Assembly (NCBI GenBank): GCA_022316685.1
Contig: JAKJHU010001062.1
Coordinates: 1-64,000, forward strand
DNA from: Progne subis subis
Lineage: Eukaryota > Chordata > Aves > Passeriformes > Hirundinidae
Direction: 5' to 3'
DNA length: 64,000 nt
This document shows, piece by piece, positions 45,826-58,700 of the stretch. The first letter of the stretch is position 1; every line of letters starts with the position of its first letter. A program made the translations under genes and the position numbers. A model generated the notes under the pieces. That model did not search any database. It was not told the DNA's origin and saw nothing but the letters and a program-made list of their open reading frames with translations.

Positions 45826-47661
45826 ACTGTTACATCAGTGATGGCCTATATGGTCTATAGTGTTTAAATTTCTTAAAAAGAAATAAGCAAATGAAATCCT
45901 TTGTTCCACTTGATGGGAAATAGATCTGAGGAGGAAACGTCCTGATACCAGTTCTGTTCACTAATGTCCCTGAGAATGTTAGTAAATAATTTTTCACTGT
46001 GTTTTTTCATTTTAAAAAAAGTCTTTCAAGCACTGTTTCCTTTTTCTTACTTACAGCATATATCTTGTGGGGTTAATTAGGGCAGTGGGGCTAACTGACA
46101 GGCTTTATATTATTACAGTACATAATAGGCTTAAACAAAAATAAAGGAGAAAAATACTACTAAAAGGGGAAATACTCTTTAAACTTCCTATTGATGGATG
46201 TTATTGAAATAAAAAATATGCATTTGGTACTGTGCAGGGGAAAAAATCGTAACATGGTTTGTGTAATCCTTCCTTAGACATTCCATAAGGTTATGTTGAT
46301 TCAAAGCTCTCCTTAATGATAAAAATCTGCAATAAGCCTTGCATTATGGGTCATGTGATTAAAGTAAAAAAAAAAAAAAAAGTTGATTGCATTTTTTTCT
46401 GTCAGGAGCATCATGAAAAATATGTATTTTAAATTCCAAATGCAGCTGCATCAAACACAACATGCTGACTTCCTGCAATTAACTCAACAAATTCATCACT
46501 CTGCCTTAATTACAATGCCACTAGCTAGCATTAACTTAAGCTATAATTCCAAGATGCAGAAAGATGTTCCTGTCCTCCCACAGGCTAATCCTGTTTCTTC
46601 TCTGTTCATTTGTTAAATTGGTATGTTTTGCTGGTGGGGTAATTTTTTCTGCTTGTTCTAGGGTTTGGAATTTTTTTTTTTTTTTGGGGGGGTGCAGTTA
46701 AGAGAGTTACTTTGTCATTTTGGGGGGGTTGGGAGCTTTTTTTATGTGGATCTGTTTTGTCAACTACTGTGCAATGTGATTCTAATTACTCTCAGCCTCA
46801 CATACAGGAAAATACAGTTGAACAGGAATTATTTAAATTGTCTTCACCTCTCAAGGCTATGTTAAATTTACATTCTAATGCAGCATTTCTTTTTCATTTT
46901 TATTGCGAAAACACATTTTGAGAACATGGAATGAAGGATTTAAAAACAATATTTCAAAGGGGAAGCTTTCTTAGAATCACAAATAACTGTTTAAATTTTG
47001 ATCAAAGACAACCTTTTCAGCATGCAAAATGATATATGTGAACAAGACAAAAAAGCTATTTGAGTCATCATTCACTCCAACACTGCAAAAATGGGTATGT
47101 ATATATTGATATATGCCTTGCCTCAAATTTGCTTTATATTTTTTGCACACTAAAATGTATGATGCATGATTCAGGTTACAAACACCTTTTCAGAGAATAA
47201 GAAGATAGTCTAAAGGATACTCAACAGACAATACTTCTTTAACCATCAAAAAATAACAAGTTGGCAATACTGATAAAATTGAATGTCTGGCATGTGGCAG
47301 AACGTGAAGGAACATGTCTTTAAAGAGGACTTGTACAGTGAATTTCTCACAGTGTTTCTGTCCAATGTAACAGCTGCAAACACTGCCCCCACCCCCACCT
47401 CCCCCCCCCAAAAAAAAAGAAAAAAAAAATCTCCTCAAAACCAGGAAAAAATAGTTAAACAAAAAGATAATTCAAACTGAGAAGTGAATTAGAAAAAAAC
47501 AGACTTCAAGATTTCATAAGCATGTAATAAAGTGTACACGAAGGTTTTTAAAATGTCTGTTCCACTTTATATGTTCAAATCTCTCAAGTATTTTAAATTA
47601 CCTCTTACTTCTATTTTCAATAATTTGGTCCTTAATTTCGATAAACAGCATAAGAAAGTGA
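45826..47661. other. Unique non-coding DNA
   Basis: No recognised gene. Poly-A at 46366-46381, T/G run near 46671-46691 and a C/A simple run at 47385-47430. Confidence 0.5.
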
Positions 47662-48422
47662 AGGGGTGTTGGGGGTTAGGTTTATTCCTTTTTTTTTTTT
47701 CCTATAGAATTTTTCCCCATAAGTTGCTGAGAGACTAAGTGCTGATGCTTAGATGGTGCTTGACCAACACAAAAGACGTGTCAGGAAGTCGAGAGGGGGA
47801 AGATCACACGAGCTTTGGGGGCAAGAAAAGGACAGGGCTGGGGGAGCTGGGGGCTGTTTTTCTTGCTCTTGGCATTGGAGAGGACGGCCAGGTTGCTGCT
47901 TGCTGTGGGAGGAGTCCACTGTCAACAGATAGTCCGGTCCTGGGAAATCTACCATCATCTGCTCGTGTGCCCAAGAATTCGGAGCCCCCTTCTCCTGCCC
48001 TGCTGGAGCTGGGCCAGCCCTGCCCAGCCATCGCAGCTTCTTCAGCAGTGCTCACTTTACTGGGACACCCCCCTTGACTGCCAGGGACATCCTACCATTC
48101 CAGCCACCAGCCTGGGAGTTTCCACTGTTCCAGCTTGGTGCTCTTGGGGTCCCAAGAGATCAGACTGCCTTGGGCTTTGTGAAACAAAGCCTCTCGAGAT
48201 TCCTGGTTCTGTTTATTATTAATGCTGTTGTTGTTGTTGTTTGTTTGCCTTGTTATACATACTAGTGAAGAACTGTTATTCCTTTCCCCATAGCTCTGAC
48301 TGAAAAGCCTCTTTAATCTTCCAAATTATCATAACTTGGAGGGAAGGGATTGGAATTCCCCATTCCTAGAGAGGCCCTGCCCCTCCCTAGAAGATACCTG
48401 TCTTTCAAACCAAGACAAGGGG
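47662..48422 (+). mobile_element. Solo ERVL LTR, + strand
   Basis: LTR 47667-48417 (751 bp) between perfect 5-bp duplications AGGGG (47662-47666 and 48418-48422). It starts TGTTGGGGGTTAGG and ends TTTCAAACCAAGACA, matching both ends of the provirus LTR at 25872-26546 in the opposite orientation. The internal block GAAGAACTGTTATTCC also matches. Three overlapping + frames and two minus frames inside it are incidental. Confidence 0.93.
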
Positions 48423-48531
48423 CCTGTATATCTTTGCACTTATATGGGAGAGCTAAATGTAGGTGTAATTGTTCAGTCATCCATCACATTCATAAGAGGC
48501 TGACATTTCTTTTTAGTGGGGAGGATAACTG

Positions 48532-48930
48532 TCACACTGTTATCGTGATACGCAAAGCAATCACACGAGACAAGAGATTTTCGCAGGACAGAGACTTCTC
48601 CGATCCAGCTCAAGCTGAGTCAGGGCGGAGAGAGCGCCTCCTTGTTTATTTCTTACTTTTTATACATTTGTGGGTCTGGCTGAAGATTGGCTTCTGGAGT
48701 TTCTACCTCCTAGCCGAATGGCCAGACCAACTGTCAGTTACAATTGTTTTCAGGTTAGAAATATGCAAACAAAGGACAGAGAATGAAAAACAAAGGATTT
48801 GTTTATGTTACATCTGTGAGAAAAGGCAGAAACTGTTCCTAATATTGTGCAGTAGCTAAAAGGTCTGACTCCATTTTATGAAAATTCAAAAGGCTTTAAA
48901 AAACTCAGAAAAACCAGGGTAACATCACAC
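48532..48930 (-). mobile_element. Solo ERVK LTR, minus strand, same family as the provirus
   Basis: LTR 48538-48924 (387 bp) between perfect 6-bp duplications TCACAC (48532-48537 and 48925-48930). It is the reverse complement of the LTRs at 2210 and 9610. The U3 part is close to them (about 15 differences in 250 bp), while the U5 part is more diverged. The antisense frame seen in the other two LTRs is open here too, on the + strand up to 48859. Confidence 0.93.
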
Positions 48931-49404
48931 AATAGGATGGATTCTGAAATTAAGTTTTAGTATCCTAAAACAAAGAGATGTAACATAGAGTCTTCTACTT
49001 CATGACTGCTATAGCAAATAGAGCCATTATAGCAGTCTTTGTGAAAATGAGCTCAAGAATATGTACACTTTTGAAACAACAATATGGTCAGAGAAATTAT
49101 TTCACTAAATAAAATTATGTTAAATATTTACCTAAGAGCTTAAAAACCATGTACTCAAAACCATGAAGAGTATACCCAGAGTTATTCTGGTGCTGTCCCC
49201 AAAGCCCATTGCATCTTTGGAAGCCTTTAAAAAAAATGTAGTACTATGCAATTTAATCTTGTTAGTAGAGTGCACAAAATTAACTGACAAGTTAATAATC
49301 CTCTAATTTGATTTCTGACTCTTTTCTCAGCTGTTAAGCAAAACTGAGAGTAAAATTTTGACTGAAAACTAGAGGCATAGTACATCTGTTTTCAGTTATC
49401 CTTC
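48931..49404. other. Unique non-coding DNA
   Basis: Nothing recognised. Confidence 0.4.
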
Positions 49405-49538
49405 AGTCAGGAACACTATTGAGATATTCAAAAGCTGTCTGGACACAACCTTGAGTTACACACCCTGGAGACTGTTTGATGGACTAGATGACCTCCAGTG
49501 GTCCCTCCAACCTTAACCTTGCTGTGATTCTGTGAAAA
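49405..49538 (+). mobile_element. CR1 LINE 3' tail, + strand
   Basis: Sense 3' end of CR1: ATTCAAAAGCTGTCTGGACA, GGACTAGATGACCTCC, GTGGTCCCTCCAACCTTAAC and the tail GTGATTCTGTGA. Only about 130 bp remains. Confidence 0.85.
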
Positions 49539-50456
49539 TGATTTCACTGTTCACAGCAGGAACAGTCACCTCTCTTTGAGGTCTGCTCATGTTTCCGGAA
49601 TGTACTCAATATCTATGAGGTAATTATTGTGTGACAGTAAGAAGAGTTCTGGGAGTATTAATTCTCTGTGTTTATCATGGTTTTGTTACCTTGGTGTCAT
49701 AAAAACTCTGAACTGTTGGTGTCAGTCCCTCATTTACAGTTCTAACATTGCTTAAGGATAATGGAAAGCCTTACACAAACTTGTAAAGCTTAACAAGTCA
49801 AAGGCTTTTTAAATGGGCATTTTATGTGAGCCAAGTGAGGGGTGAAGCCTCCAGTAATAGTTCATATTTCATGGGGACTTGGTTTTCATGAAATCATCTC
49901 GGTGTCATCTTTCATCCATAATACAATATCAGTTCATTAAAATTCTCCTTGCAACACTGAACTTGGTCAGACTGAAATGGGGCTGACAAACCTCATGTCT
50001 GATGCACAGATAACCAGACCTTATGAAGGTGAAACTAGTTTTCAGTATCTGTACTGTTCACTTGATTGATTCCATCTTAGAAGTCACGTGTCTTAATGTT
50101 TCCTGCATGGCCTGCCACTGTCATGCAAACATGACCTGATAACATATTGTCAGGAGCACTCCAGAGAGCTTACAGCAATCTAAAATCTTTTCACGGAGTG
50201 TGAAGTTCCATCTGAAATGTGCATATTTGATAAGCAGTTCCTCTTCTTCTACCTTTCATTTTCAGAAAGTTAATCTTCTGTGCTCCACTGAGTCTTATGT
50301 CAAAGTGATCTGAGTCAAAAATGCATCAGGTGGCCCAATATCACAGGGCCTCTGGGAACAGACAGGTTTCCTTTCCCTGGACAGCAGCATGAATGGGAGC
50401 AGCAGTATGTTGGGCTGGTCGGACCCTTTTGAGGAGATGCACTTTCAGGTAGCACG

Positions 50457-50458
<2 letters not shown>

Positions 50459-50487
<29 letters not shown>

Positions 50488-50518
50488 CTTTCTTTCTTTC
50501 TTTCTTTTTTTTTTTTTC
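50459..50518. repeat. Poly-T plus CTTT microsatellite
   Basis: About 29 T, then five CTTT units, then 12 T. Confidence 0.95.
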
Positions 50519-52469
50519 CTAATTCAGTTCTATTACTTTCTGGTCTTTAGGGTTAGGCTCAGGTACAGGATATAAACCATTTTTCCTCTTGAGGAGGTGT
50601 TCTTAGCAAGTGGGCCATGCTGTGTATGAAATCTATTTTGCCCATGTAACCTCCGCACTCAGAATTTTGCTCTCTGAGTGTCTGTCCCCACACAGTCAGG
50701 GATGACTTATCTCTTTCACACCACCCCAATAAAATCTGTATGACAATGCCAGCTGCCTGTGCTATTTATATTGAAATAAAACAATCAGTTTCTACATTCA
50801 CATACCCAAATGTCGAGCCACAGGACTTTATGTGGCCTAAAATTTGCTAGTCATTCACAAACCTCTCTTGCATAAATCACTCCTGATTTTAAAGCAGTGA
50901 TAATTTATGTGAGAAAGTTTTTATGTGAGAAGGAAAAATTTGCTCACAACATCTCAGGATTTACCCTGGTATCTCACAATCCCCCATGCAGCAGAGGTTT
51001 CCCCTTGCTCCTGTAAACAGTTGGGAAGAGGAAACCCCAGAAAGACACCCTGAGTTACAGATATTCATTGCCAGGTCAGCTTTAACACAACTCAGTATCT
51101 CTTGCCCCATAAATCACCCTGCAGGAAACTTCCCTTGCTTGCTGCAGGTATTTGACAGCAACTCTATGTTGATTTTCTGGATTTGCAGCAATTCAAAATA
51201 AAATTTTCTGTGCTTTCTAATTATTTGGTAGAGAGGGAAAAAAAAAAAAAAGGAAAAAAAGTGAAAAAAAAGAAAGATAAAATATTTTAAGGCAAAGGGC
51301 TGACATTGGAATTTCAGCAAAGTTGCTGACCTTGGTGCAAACCCTAGATAATGCTGCATAATACAACACACCAAGTGAGGGATTGCAATCGTACTGTTTA
51401 GATTGTATGAATGATGTTTGAAAAATAAAATTAAATTATTAAATTAAATTTAATAATTAAAGAAACTTAATTTTCTTTATTCAATTATATATCGTCAAAG
51501 GAAATTTCTCTCAAACACACTTTGGTAGACAGCAACACACAGGAAAAATCAAAGTATCTTTGATTTATATCTTCTTACATCTGTTTTCTAATGACAATTT
51601 AATTTTGCTGGAGTGAGTGATGAGGGGTTTGCCTTTTGAGATGTGTGCTTCCAGATAAGAAGACGGGAAGAGGTTGTCCAGCATTCACATTTTCAAATTC
51701 CCAAACATATGATGTCAGTGTTTTATATCTTTCAAGGGTTGGATGAAAACAATGGAATTAAAAGAGTGGAACCCTTCTCCGCCTTAACTCTCAAAGACAG
51801 GAACCTGCACAGAGACTGAAATACATAACTGTATGTAATATGCACTGTACAGTATCCTTTCTTACACATTCATAGATCTGCTAAACATTAATAAACAAGC
51901 AGTAGCTGCACAGTGCTGTGATGAGTCAAGTTTTAACAGGAAGCAAGAGCTGATCTTTTAAACATTTGAAAGGGGGTAAAATGGAAGAATGATGATATTT
52001 TATTTCCAGTCTAGCCTACAGCAGTGACATGATAGTGAGACCAGTGAACTCACTTAAAGTTATTTTGAAGCTACCCTGAGGCAAAAAAATCATCAAGATG
52101 GAAGAGCAGAGCTAAAGCATAAAACAAGCTTTTCAGCAGCAGGGCCATCCTCCCCATTAATCACACCAGCTGAAAGACATGCTTCTGTTCCCCTAAACTC
52201 CCTTTAAAATTACTGTTTATAGTACGTGTCATACAGTCAGCTAGATCTACTAGGCCTTTTTTAGTGTTTAATCATACAGATTATTTTCAACACACTACTG
52301 GATTTTCCACATTCAATTGCAGAAATATAACATAAAACACTGCACTTGACCACAGCTTGTCTGAGATTTTAAAATTTATGTTCCTTGTAAGAGAACAAAG
52401 TCAAACAGTTACTGAAAGTCAGCTCTTCTAAAATAGAAACTAAGAAACAAACAAAACCACCAAGAAAAC

Positions 52470-52471
<2 letters not shown>

Positions 52472-52508
<37 letters not shown>
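52472..52508. repeat. Poly-A, 37 units
   Basis: Uninterrupted. No LINE or processed-gene sequence is visible just upstream that would explain it as a retroposon tail. Confidence 0.95.
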
Positions 52509-52512
<4 letters not shown>

Positions 52513-52723
52513 ATGCCAGAAGATCGTAAATACTTCCAAAACCAGAAGACGGTAAATATTTTCTAGCCATATTTCAAATAATTAACACCTAGATTGTCAC
52601 ATTACATACTAGGAACTGACAGGTAAAAATTGGGGTAGACAATTGAAATACCTAGTCCAATGAATCTGCAGATTGGAGATGTTCAAATTCCTCTGAATCA
52701 GGTCCTCAAGACTAAATAAAACC

Positions 52724-53400
52724 TGTACTGGCTTGAAGGCAAAACCAGTGAGAGACTCCAAGTAAGAAAAAAAAAATTAATAAGAGAGAAAAAAAGGTAA
52801 AATAAAATAAAATAAAACAAATGCAATAGTACAAAAGATCACTGACAGAGTCAGAATACAACCTGAAACCGTGGTGGTAGCAGTCCAGATGAAGTGGTCT
52901 TGTTGAAGCAGTGTTCCTGCAGAAAGGTCTGGTAGCTCTTGTCCTCTGGGAATCCAGTGGGTAAGGCTGCCTGTGCTGTCCCAGATGCCAGATTATATCC
53001 AGGTGGGAATGCTTGGCTCCTCCCCCTGGGCGGAGCATCTCACCATGGGCTGATATCATTTTATCAGTCCTGCAATGGGTCCTTGATTGCCCATTAAACA
53101 GAGATAGCTCCTGGAGGGAGTTCTCTATGAGTCATGCAGCAGGGCATTGATGGGCCATTAACAGAAGATAGTCTGGAGGGAGGGGGCAAGGGAAACACTG
53201 CCCAACCTAGCTTCAACTGCTCATGTAGATGGTGATAGAATATATACTTTGGGCACATCTTACACTGTAACCTAGGAAAACTTGGACTAGAAATACAATG
53301 CTCAGGACATGAAGGAATTGAAGCACTGGTTGATACAGCCGTTTTGTCTGATTGACTGACCTGCTGGGTCCTGATGGTTCTGGCAACACTAATGTCAACA
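52724..53400 (-). mobile_element. ERVL-type LTR, minus strand
   Basis: The sense strand starts TGTTGACATTAG and ends AAGCCAGTACA. It shares with the LTR at 34557 the modules GGGGGAGGAGCCAA, GGATTCC, TTTGGACTGCT-like text and CTGACTCTGTCAG, and has a TATA-like GGATATAATCTGG. The flanking five bases do not match (AAACC left, TTGAA right), so one border may be wrong or the duplication has decayed. Confidence 0.65.
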
Positions 53401-55085
53401 TTGAAGGTAATTTCTCTCATGATAGGCTTTCAAATCCTCAATCAATCTCTAGAATCTCTAACACCTATTCACTGCTTTTTGGCCCACATGAGGAATGTGG
53501 TGTTTAGCCAGATGTACACTATCAAAATCATACCTGTGTGGTACAGGAGCTAAGAAGGTCCCATACTAAGTTAAGCATGAAGAAGCAAAATCTCTTCTGT
53601 CTCTAAATGTACTTCAGCTTGCCTTAAACCACTTCATGAATTATAAATCCCCTCTGTATTTGATTGTAAAAGGCTATTTCTGCTTGGGATTTCGAAGATT
53701 TCCCAACAAAGGCATTTATAAGACAGTGCTGCTTCAGTCTCAGCAGCACTCACCTGCTGTTTCACAACTTTCCAACAGCTACAAAAGTTTTTTATAACTT
53801 CTCTACAAAGTCATATTTTTTTAATGAATAACTGTAAATCAGAAGTTAATATCACTAATACAACTTCTTATGGACTAGTTGTATTTCATCTTCCAGTTTC
53901 ATCTTCATTTACATAATTGATAGATCTCAGTCTCACTTAATATAAGCTTTATTAGACCTTTAGAAATCAAAGCTTGAAATACAGTAACTATATTTATCAT
54001 AGTCTCATGAATATCTACGGAGGTTTTATTTTTTACTTTGCAGTTGCACTTTTCTTTTTGTTTGAGTACCTGGGTTTTACTCTTCCAGAAGAAACAAATG
54101 TTGCTTTAATTGTACAGGCATCATTTAAATGTCACAAGTGTCCAAGGAGGCTATTCTACATCTAAATTCTTCAGTCAACATTTTGGCTCTGCTCAGACAA
54201 GGCAGTTGGACACAGGTATAACATTAAACACCTAAATAGGTCCATTGGACATCAGCAACTGGATAAATGAGAATGGAGTTCTTAGCAAACAGAAGATTTC
54301 AACCCCAATTGCAAAGACATACTTCATTTGTTTTGTTGGGGGGTTTTTTTGTTTGGTTGGTTTGGGTTTTGGTTTTTGTTGTTGTTGTTGTTATTGTTGT
54401 TGCTGTTTTCCTGCCTTATCATAGTGCTTAAGTATTTTTAAGGTTGTTTGTAAGGCATTTCCCAAGTACCAAAGTACTCATAAGAACACTGCTGAGCTTG
54501 AAATTAACCTTTGCAGTCTGACCAGAAATGTAATGTGCTTAGTATTTTCTGCACTCAATACAGTTGTCTAGTCCCACATACGCCTTTCTTTGCCATGAAA
54601 TATACATAATCTTCTCTCCATGTGTTAAGCAGGTTGCATTTTTCTGACAAGCCACTAGATGACTTGATGTAAAAATCGTATTACCCATCCATGAAAGCAA
54701 CAGGTTAGTCTTTCCAGTTCAGGAATTACTTTTTCCAAGTCTCAGGGGAATCTCTGTAAGAAAAAACAAGCAAGCAAGAAAGAGCTTTGTTCTTTTGAGT
54801 TGTATTTCTCTCAGTGTTCACAATTATTTTGCTTCTGGTTTCAACCTTACCGGGAAAGGTTTTCAAGATCTTTTGACAACATGTGCAGCAAGGACCGCAG
54901 GAAGTAGGGAAAAATTGTCATGTATTTCATTTAAGACACAAAGCCATTTAAAAAAATATATATTTCCTATCATCATGATCTACATATAGATCTCAAAGAG
55001 GCTGACTAACAGCTTAAATTTATAACTGGATGCAACACTGGTACCATGAGATCAATTTATTAAGCACATTTTAGTCCCAGTTTTA
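53401..55085. other. Unique non-coding DNA with a GTT-rich patch
   Basis: Nothing recognised other than a GTTT/TTG simple repeat at about 54332-54402. Confidence 0.5.
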
Positions 55086-55703
55086 GCATCTGTCCTGGTT
55101 TTGACTGGTATAGACTTAATTTCTCTTTAGTAACTCTTACAGTGCTGTGTTTTGGATTCAGAATGAGAATAATGTTCATAGGACATTGATGTTTTGGGTT
55201 TTGCTAAGCTGTGTTTATCCTGAGTCAAGTAATTTTTTTTTTATTTTTTTTTTTTTTTCCCTTGTCTCATGCTCTGCCAGTGAAAAAGGATGCTAAAGAA
55301 ACTGAGAGGGAGCACAGCCAAGACAGGTGATCTGAACTGACTGAAGGCATATTCCTAACCACAGAATGTCATGCCCAGTATGTAAAATGGGGGCACTTAC
55401 CCAGAAGGGGGGCTTGATCTGAGTTTGTGAAGTGGGGCCTGAGATGAATCAGTGGGTGCTGAGCAACTGTACTGTGCATCACTTATTTGGACTCTTCTCC
55501 TTTCCCTTTTTATTCTCATTAGCATTATTCTTTACCATTACTCTTTTACTTTGTTTTTAATAATTCAGTAGTTTGTATCTCAACCTACAGGTGTTATTTT
55601 TATTCTCCTCTCCATTGCCCTGTGATTTATGGGAGAAAGGGAGGGTTGAGAAAGCAGTTTCAGGGTGTTTCATCTCCAGCTGGGTTTAAACCACAATGGC
55701 ATC
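55086..55703 (+). mobile_element. Solo ERVL-type LTR, + strand
   Basis: LTR 55091-55698 (608 bp) with 5-bp duplications GCATC (55086-55090 and 55699-55703). It starts TGTCCTGGTTTTGACTGG and contains GTGCTGTGTTTTGGATTCAG, ATGCCCAGTATGTAAA and TTGTGCATCACTT-like text, all typical of a common avian ERVL LTR. The 3' end is decayed (CCACAATG in place of an ACA end). Confidence 0.85.
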
Positions 55704-58700
55704 CCACTTAGAGAAAGATATAAGCAATGACATATGAAAATAAGTTATTGATTAGAAAGGTTTTGTAACACCATAACTTAATATCCTTCTTCTTTTTTTT
55801 TTTTTTTCTCTTTCTCCCCACTATATATTTAGCTATATAGCACAGAAATAAACTAATGTATGTAGATGTACACAAATATGTGTGCACACAAAAACATACC
55901 TGCAAGAATATAGGCCTGATGAAAAATCCGGAGTCCATCACTAGTTTTATTTGTTTTGTTTTTAAGTCTGCCTTACTTGGGAAAGAGATTCAAGAGTGAC
56001 CACTCAGAAGCAATGCACAGAAAGCATTGCCTTGAGTCAAAGTTCATAATATTAGAGTTGTGCAAGCTTCTCTAGACATTTCTACCTAATTCAGTATATT
56101 GTCATACTGACATGCCTTCAGCATTGTTCTGTAGAAAACTAGACTATATGGACTGCACAGCCTGGACTGCACTGGTCTGAAAGGGCTTTATCATTTGCAT
56201 AATAAATAATGGAATAGCTAAGCTTCTCACATAGGAAAATGCAAGTATGTAGAAATATGTAAAGTATGTTGAAAGCATAAAAGTAGCCATCATCTGTTGG
56301 ATGCACATCTGATACAATAGAACCAGGAGACAAGAGCAAGGAATGGAGATTTTTATTTTCATGTTAACCAACTGCAGTGTGACTGTATTTGGAAGCAGTA
56401 ATTGTCTGTGCAAACTTTTCACTGAGTGTTGTGGTTAATTTGATTTGAATGTGAATGCACTGCAATCAGACTTTGTACTGGTCTGAGACATGTACGTTTA
56501 TGAGTGCTAGGCAACATAAGAATAATTTAAAAGGGAACTACCTTCAAACTGTTGCTGAATTAAGTTGATAACCTCTCAAAACCAGCAACGAGCACAGTTA
56601 ATTGTGGCAACAAAATGTGTGAAATTAACATATATGAACTATTAATATGAAGATTATGGATTTTGTTAGTCTAGGTACTTCAGCAGCACAAGACAATCAT
56701 GCCTCTTATATCCTCACTGTTAATCAAATACTCCAAAAAATGAACCTAAGGCTCTAGCTAGTAAGAAACAGTATGTCCTGCTGTTCAGGCACTGTCTGGT
56801 ACTTCCTAATATTTCATGGACAACCTGCAAAGGAAACAGGCATTGTACTGATCTCCAAGAAGTCTGAGTAAGTACCTCAAGCAGCTCAAATCCTGTCACT
56901 GTGGCAAACTGGCAACTCTTCTCTTACAGATGTATGATTGAACAATTTCTTCAATGCAGCAAGTGCAAACCATAAGAGAGAGGGATTTTTTCCCTTCATT
57001 TCCTCAATAATTCACAAAGAGTTATGTGGCTGTCTACTGAGCCAACAGGTTTTGGCTAATGTAGCTGTTCAGGTTCTTCAGAAGGCCCACAGCTAAGTGG
57101 TTTTGGACAGAGTTGTCACACTGGAGAGTACCAGCCATTGGTGTCTGTGAGCTGGTTAGAGCCCTGCCCTCACTCCAACCACCTCACTATCCAAAGCCTG
57201 TTGCATTCTACAGCTGTGGCAGATTTGCTATGCTAGATGCATACTGACTGCCCAGGGGCACTCAAAGGATTAATGAGTAGTTTTGTAGTCGACCCAACCC
57301 AAGAATCCCATGAATAATCAATGGTACTTGAGGCTCTTTGGGTAATTGAATTGCAAACCTAGTAATAACTAGAGATGTATCAGCACCAGAATTATGCTTA
57401 TGCTTGCTTCTAAATGTACAGACTAATGAAAAAAACCTACTGATTGTGAGGATTATTTATCTACTTCTATGCCTATATTAAAAAAGGAGTCGCTATAAAT
57501 TTTTGAATCTGATTGATGTTCATCTTCTGTGAGTCACCCTCTTATTGTGCTTAAACCATGTGATTCTAGTGTACCCAGTGGCAAGATTAAGTAAGGGGTA
57601 GAACACAGTAAGATTATACATATATTTTAAAGGTGGAAGGAAAATGTAACACTAGAAAACTGATTTTAATGAGTTAGACATGGACAAACAGGTTAACAAC
57701 ACCACATGACTAAATGTTTCTCTGTAGAATGATCTCTAATTACAGTAAGTCCTTCTGCAGACAGAGAAAAGCAGTTCTATATGCAAACTCAGACTCCCTT
57801 TCTTTGTAAAATATTAGATTAGAGCATAGGTGAATTTTTTAAAATATCAAATAAAATTCGATGACTGAGTGAAGAGATATTTTCTAATGCATAACTAAAA
57901 TCAACATTGAGAATATTTTTTTGCTCTGTGATGAATGACATCAAGAGATCAAGCAGTTAAATCAGCAAGCACAAACAAGAGCAAAGAAGAATATTAGTCA
58001 CAATTTTATGTCTGTTTAACTACTGAAGTAGCCAGCGTGGTTTATGCAAGTTAAGGGATTGTTACATCTCTGGAAAGTAGACATAGCCAAGATTTTACTA
58101 CAGACTTTGCCATGTTTCTCTTTAATGGCAATGCATTTTTCTTATGATGACTAGTTTTCTTCTTGATTATTTTCAGAAGCAACAACTGGTGTTACTTTTT
58201 AATCATTAACAAGCAGTGTCTTCCAACCCCATAACTCCAGTGGTTTGTAGCATTCCCTGACACAGGACTCTCTCTTTGATGAGGCAAAGCAACCGTCACT
58301 TGTGACTTAAGCAAGCAGCTGCCACACTGTAGGGGAACAGAAGCACATCATAGCACAAGAGAAGTAAAGGTGCAACCATTTTCCTGCTGGATTTGTCACA
58401 AAGACTATTTCTGTGATATCATTGCAAAATTTCTGGTTTTCTTCAGAATATTCCTGATCATTCAACTGCTGCTTCAACTGTTTGTAAGGCTACACCACAG
58501 CTGAAGAGATGGGTGTCTCAGAGGGGGTGGGGGAGTGGAATAAGAACCATAATTGATTGTCTTTTCCCATCATTCAAGTCAATTACTAGTTGTGCTTACA
58601 AAGCAAAATTAATGGCTTCATTAGAGAATTCACCTTAGCAGACATCAACAGAAAAGCTGTAAATGACCATACTCAATTATTTGTAATAGCAAATATAAAA

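Larger units (their letters stand above)
49539..52723. other. Unique non-coding DNA with microsatellites
   Basis: No recognised gene. Holds a poly-T/CTTT microsatellite (50459-50518), an A-rich run (51240-51275) and a pure run of 37 A (52472-52508). Confidence 0.5.

Noticed and set aside
47739..48265. Overlapping frames of 63 to 135 codons
   Set aside because: They fall inside a solo ERVL LTR and are not kept in the related LTRs.
52724..53400. Target duplication for the minus-strand LTR
   Set aside because: Neither 5-bp nor 6-bp flanks match at the borders I can set, so none is claimed.
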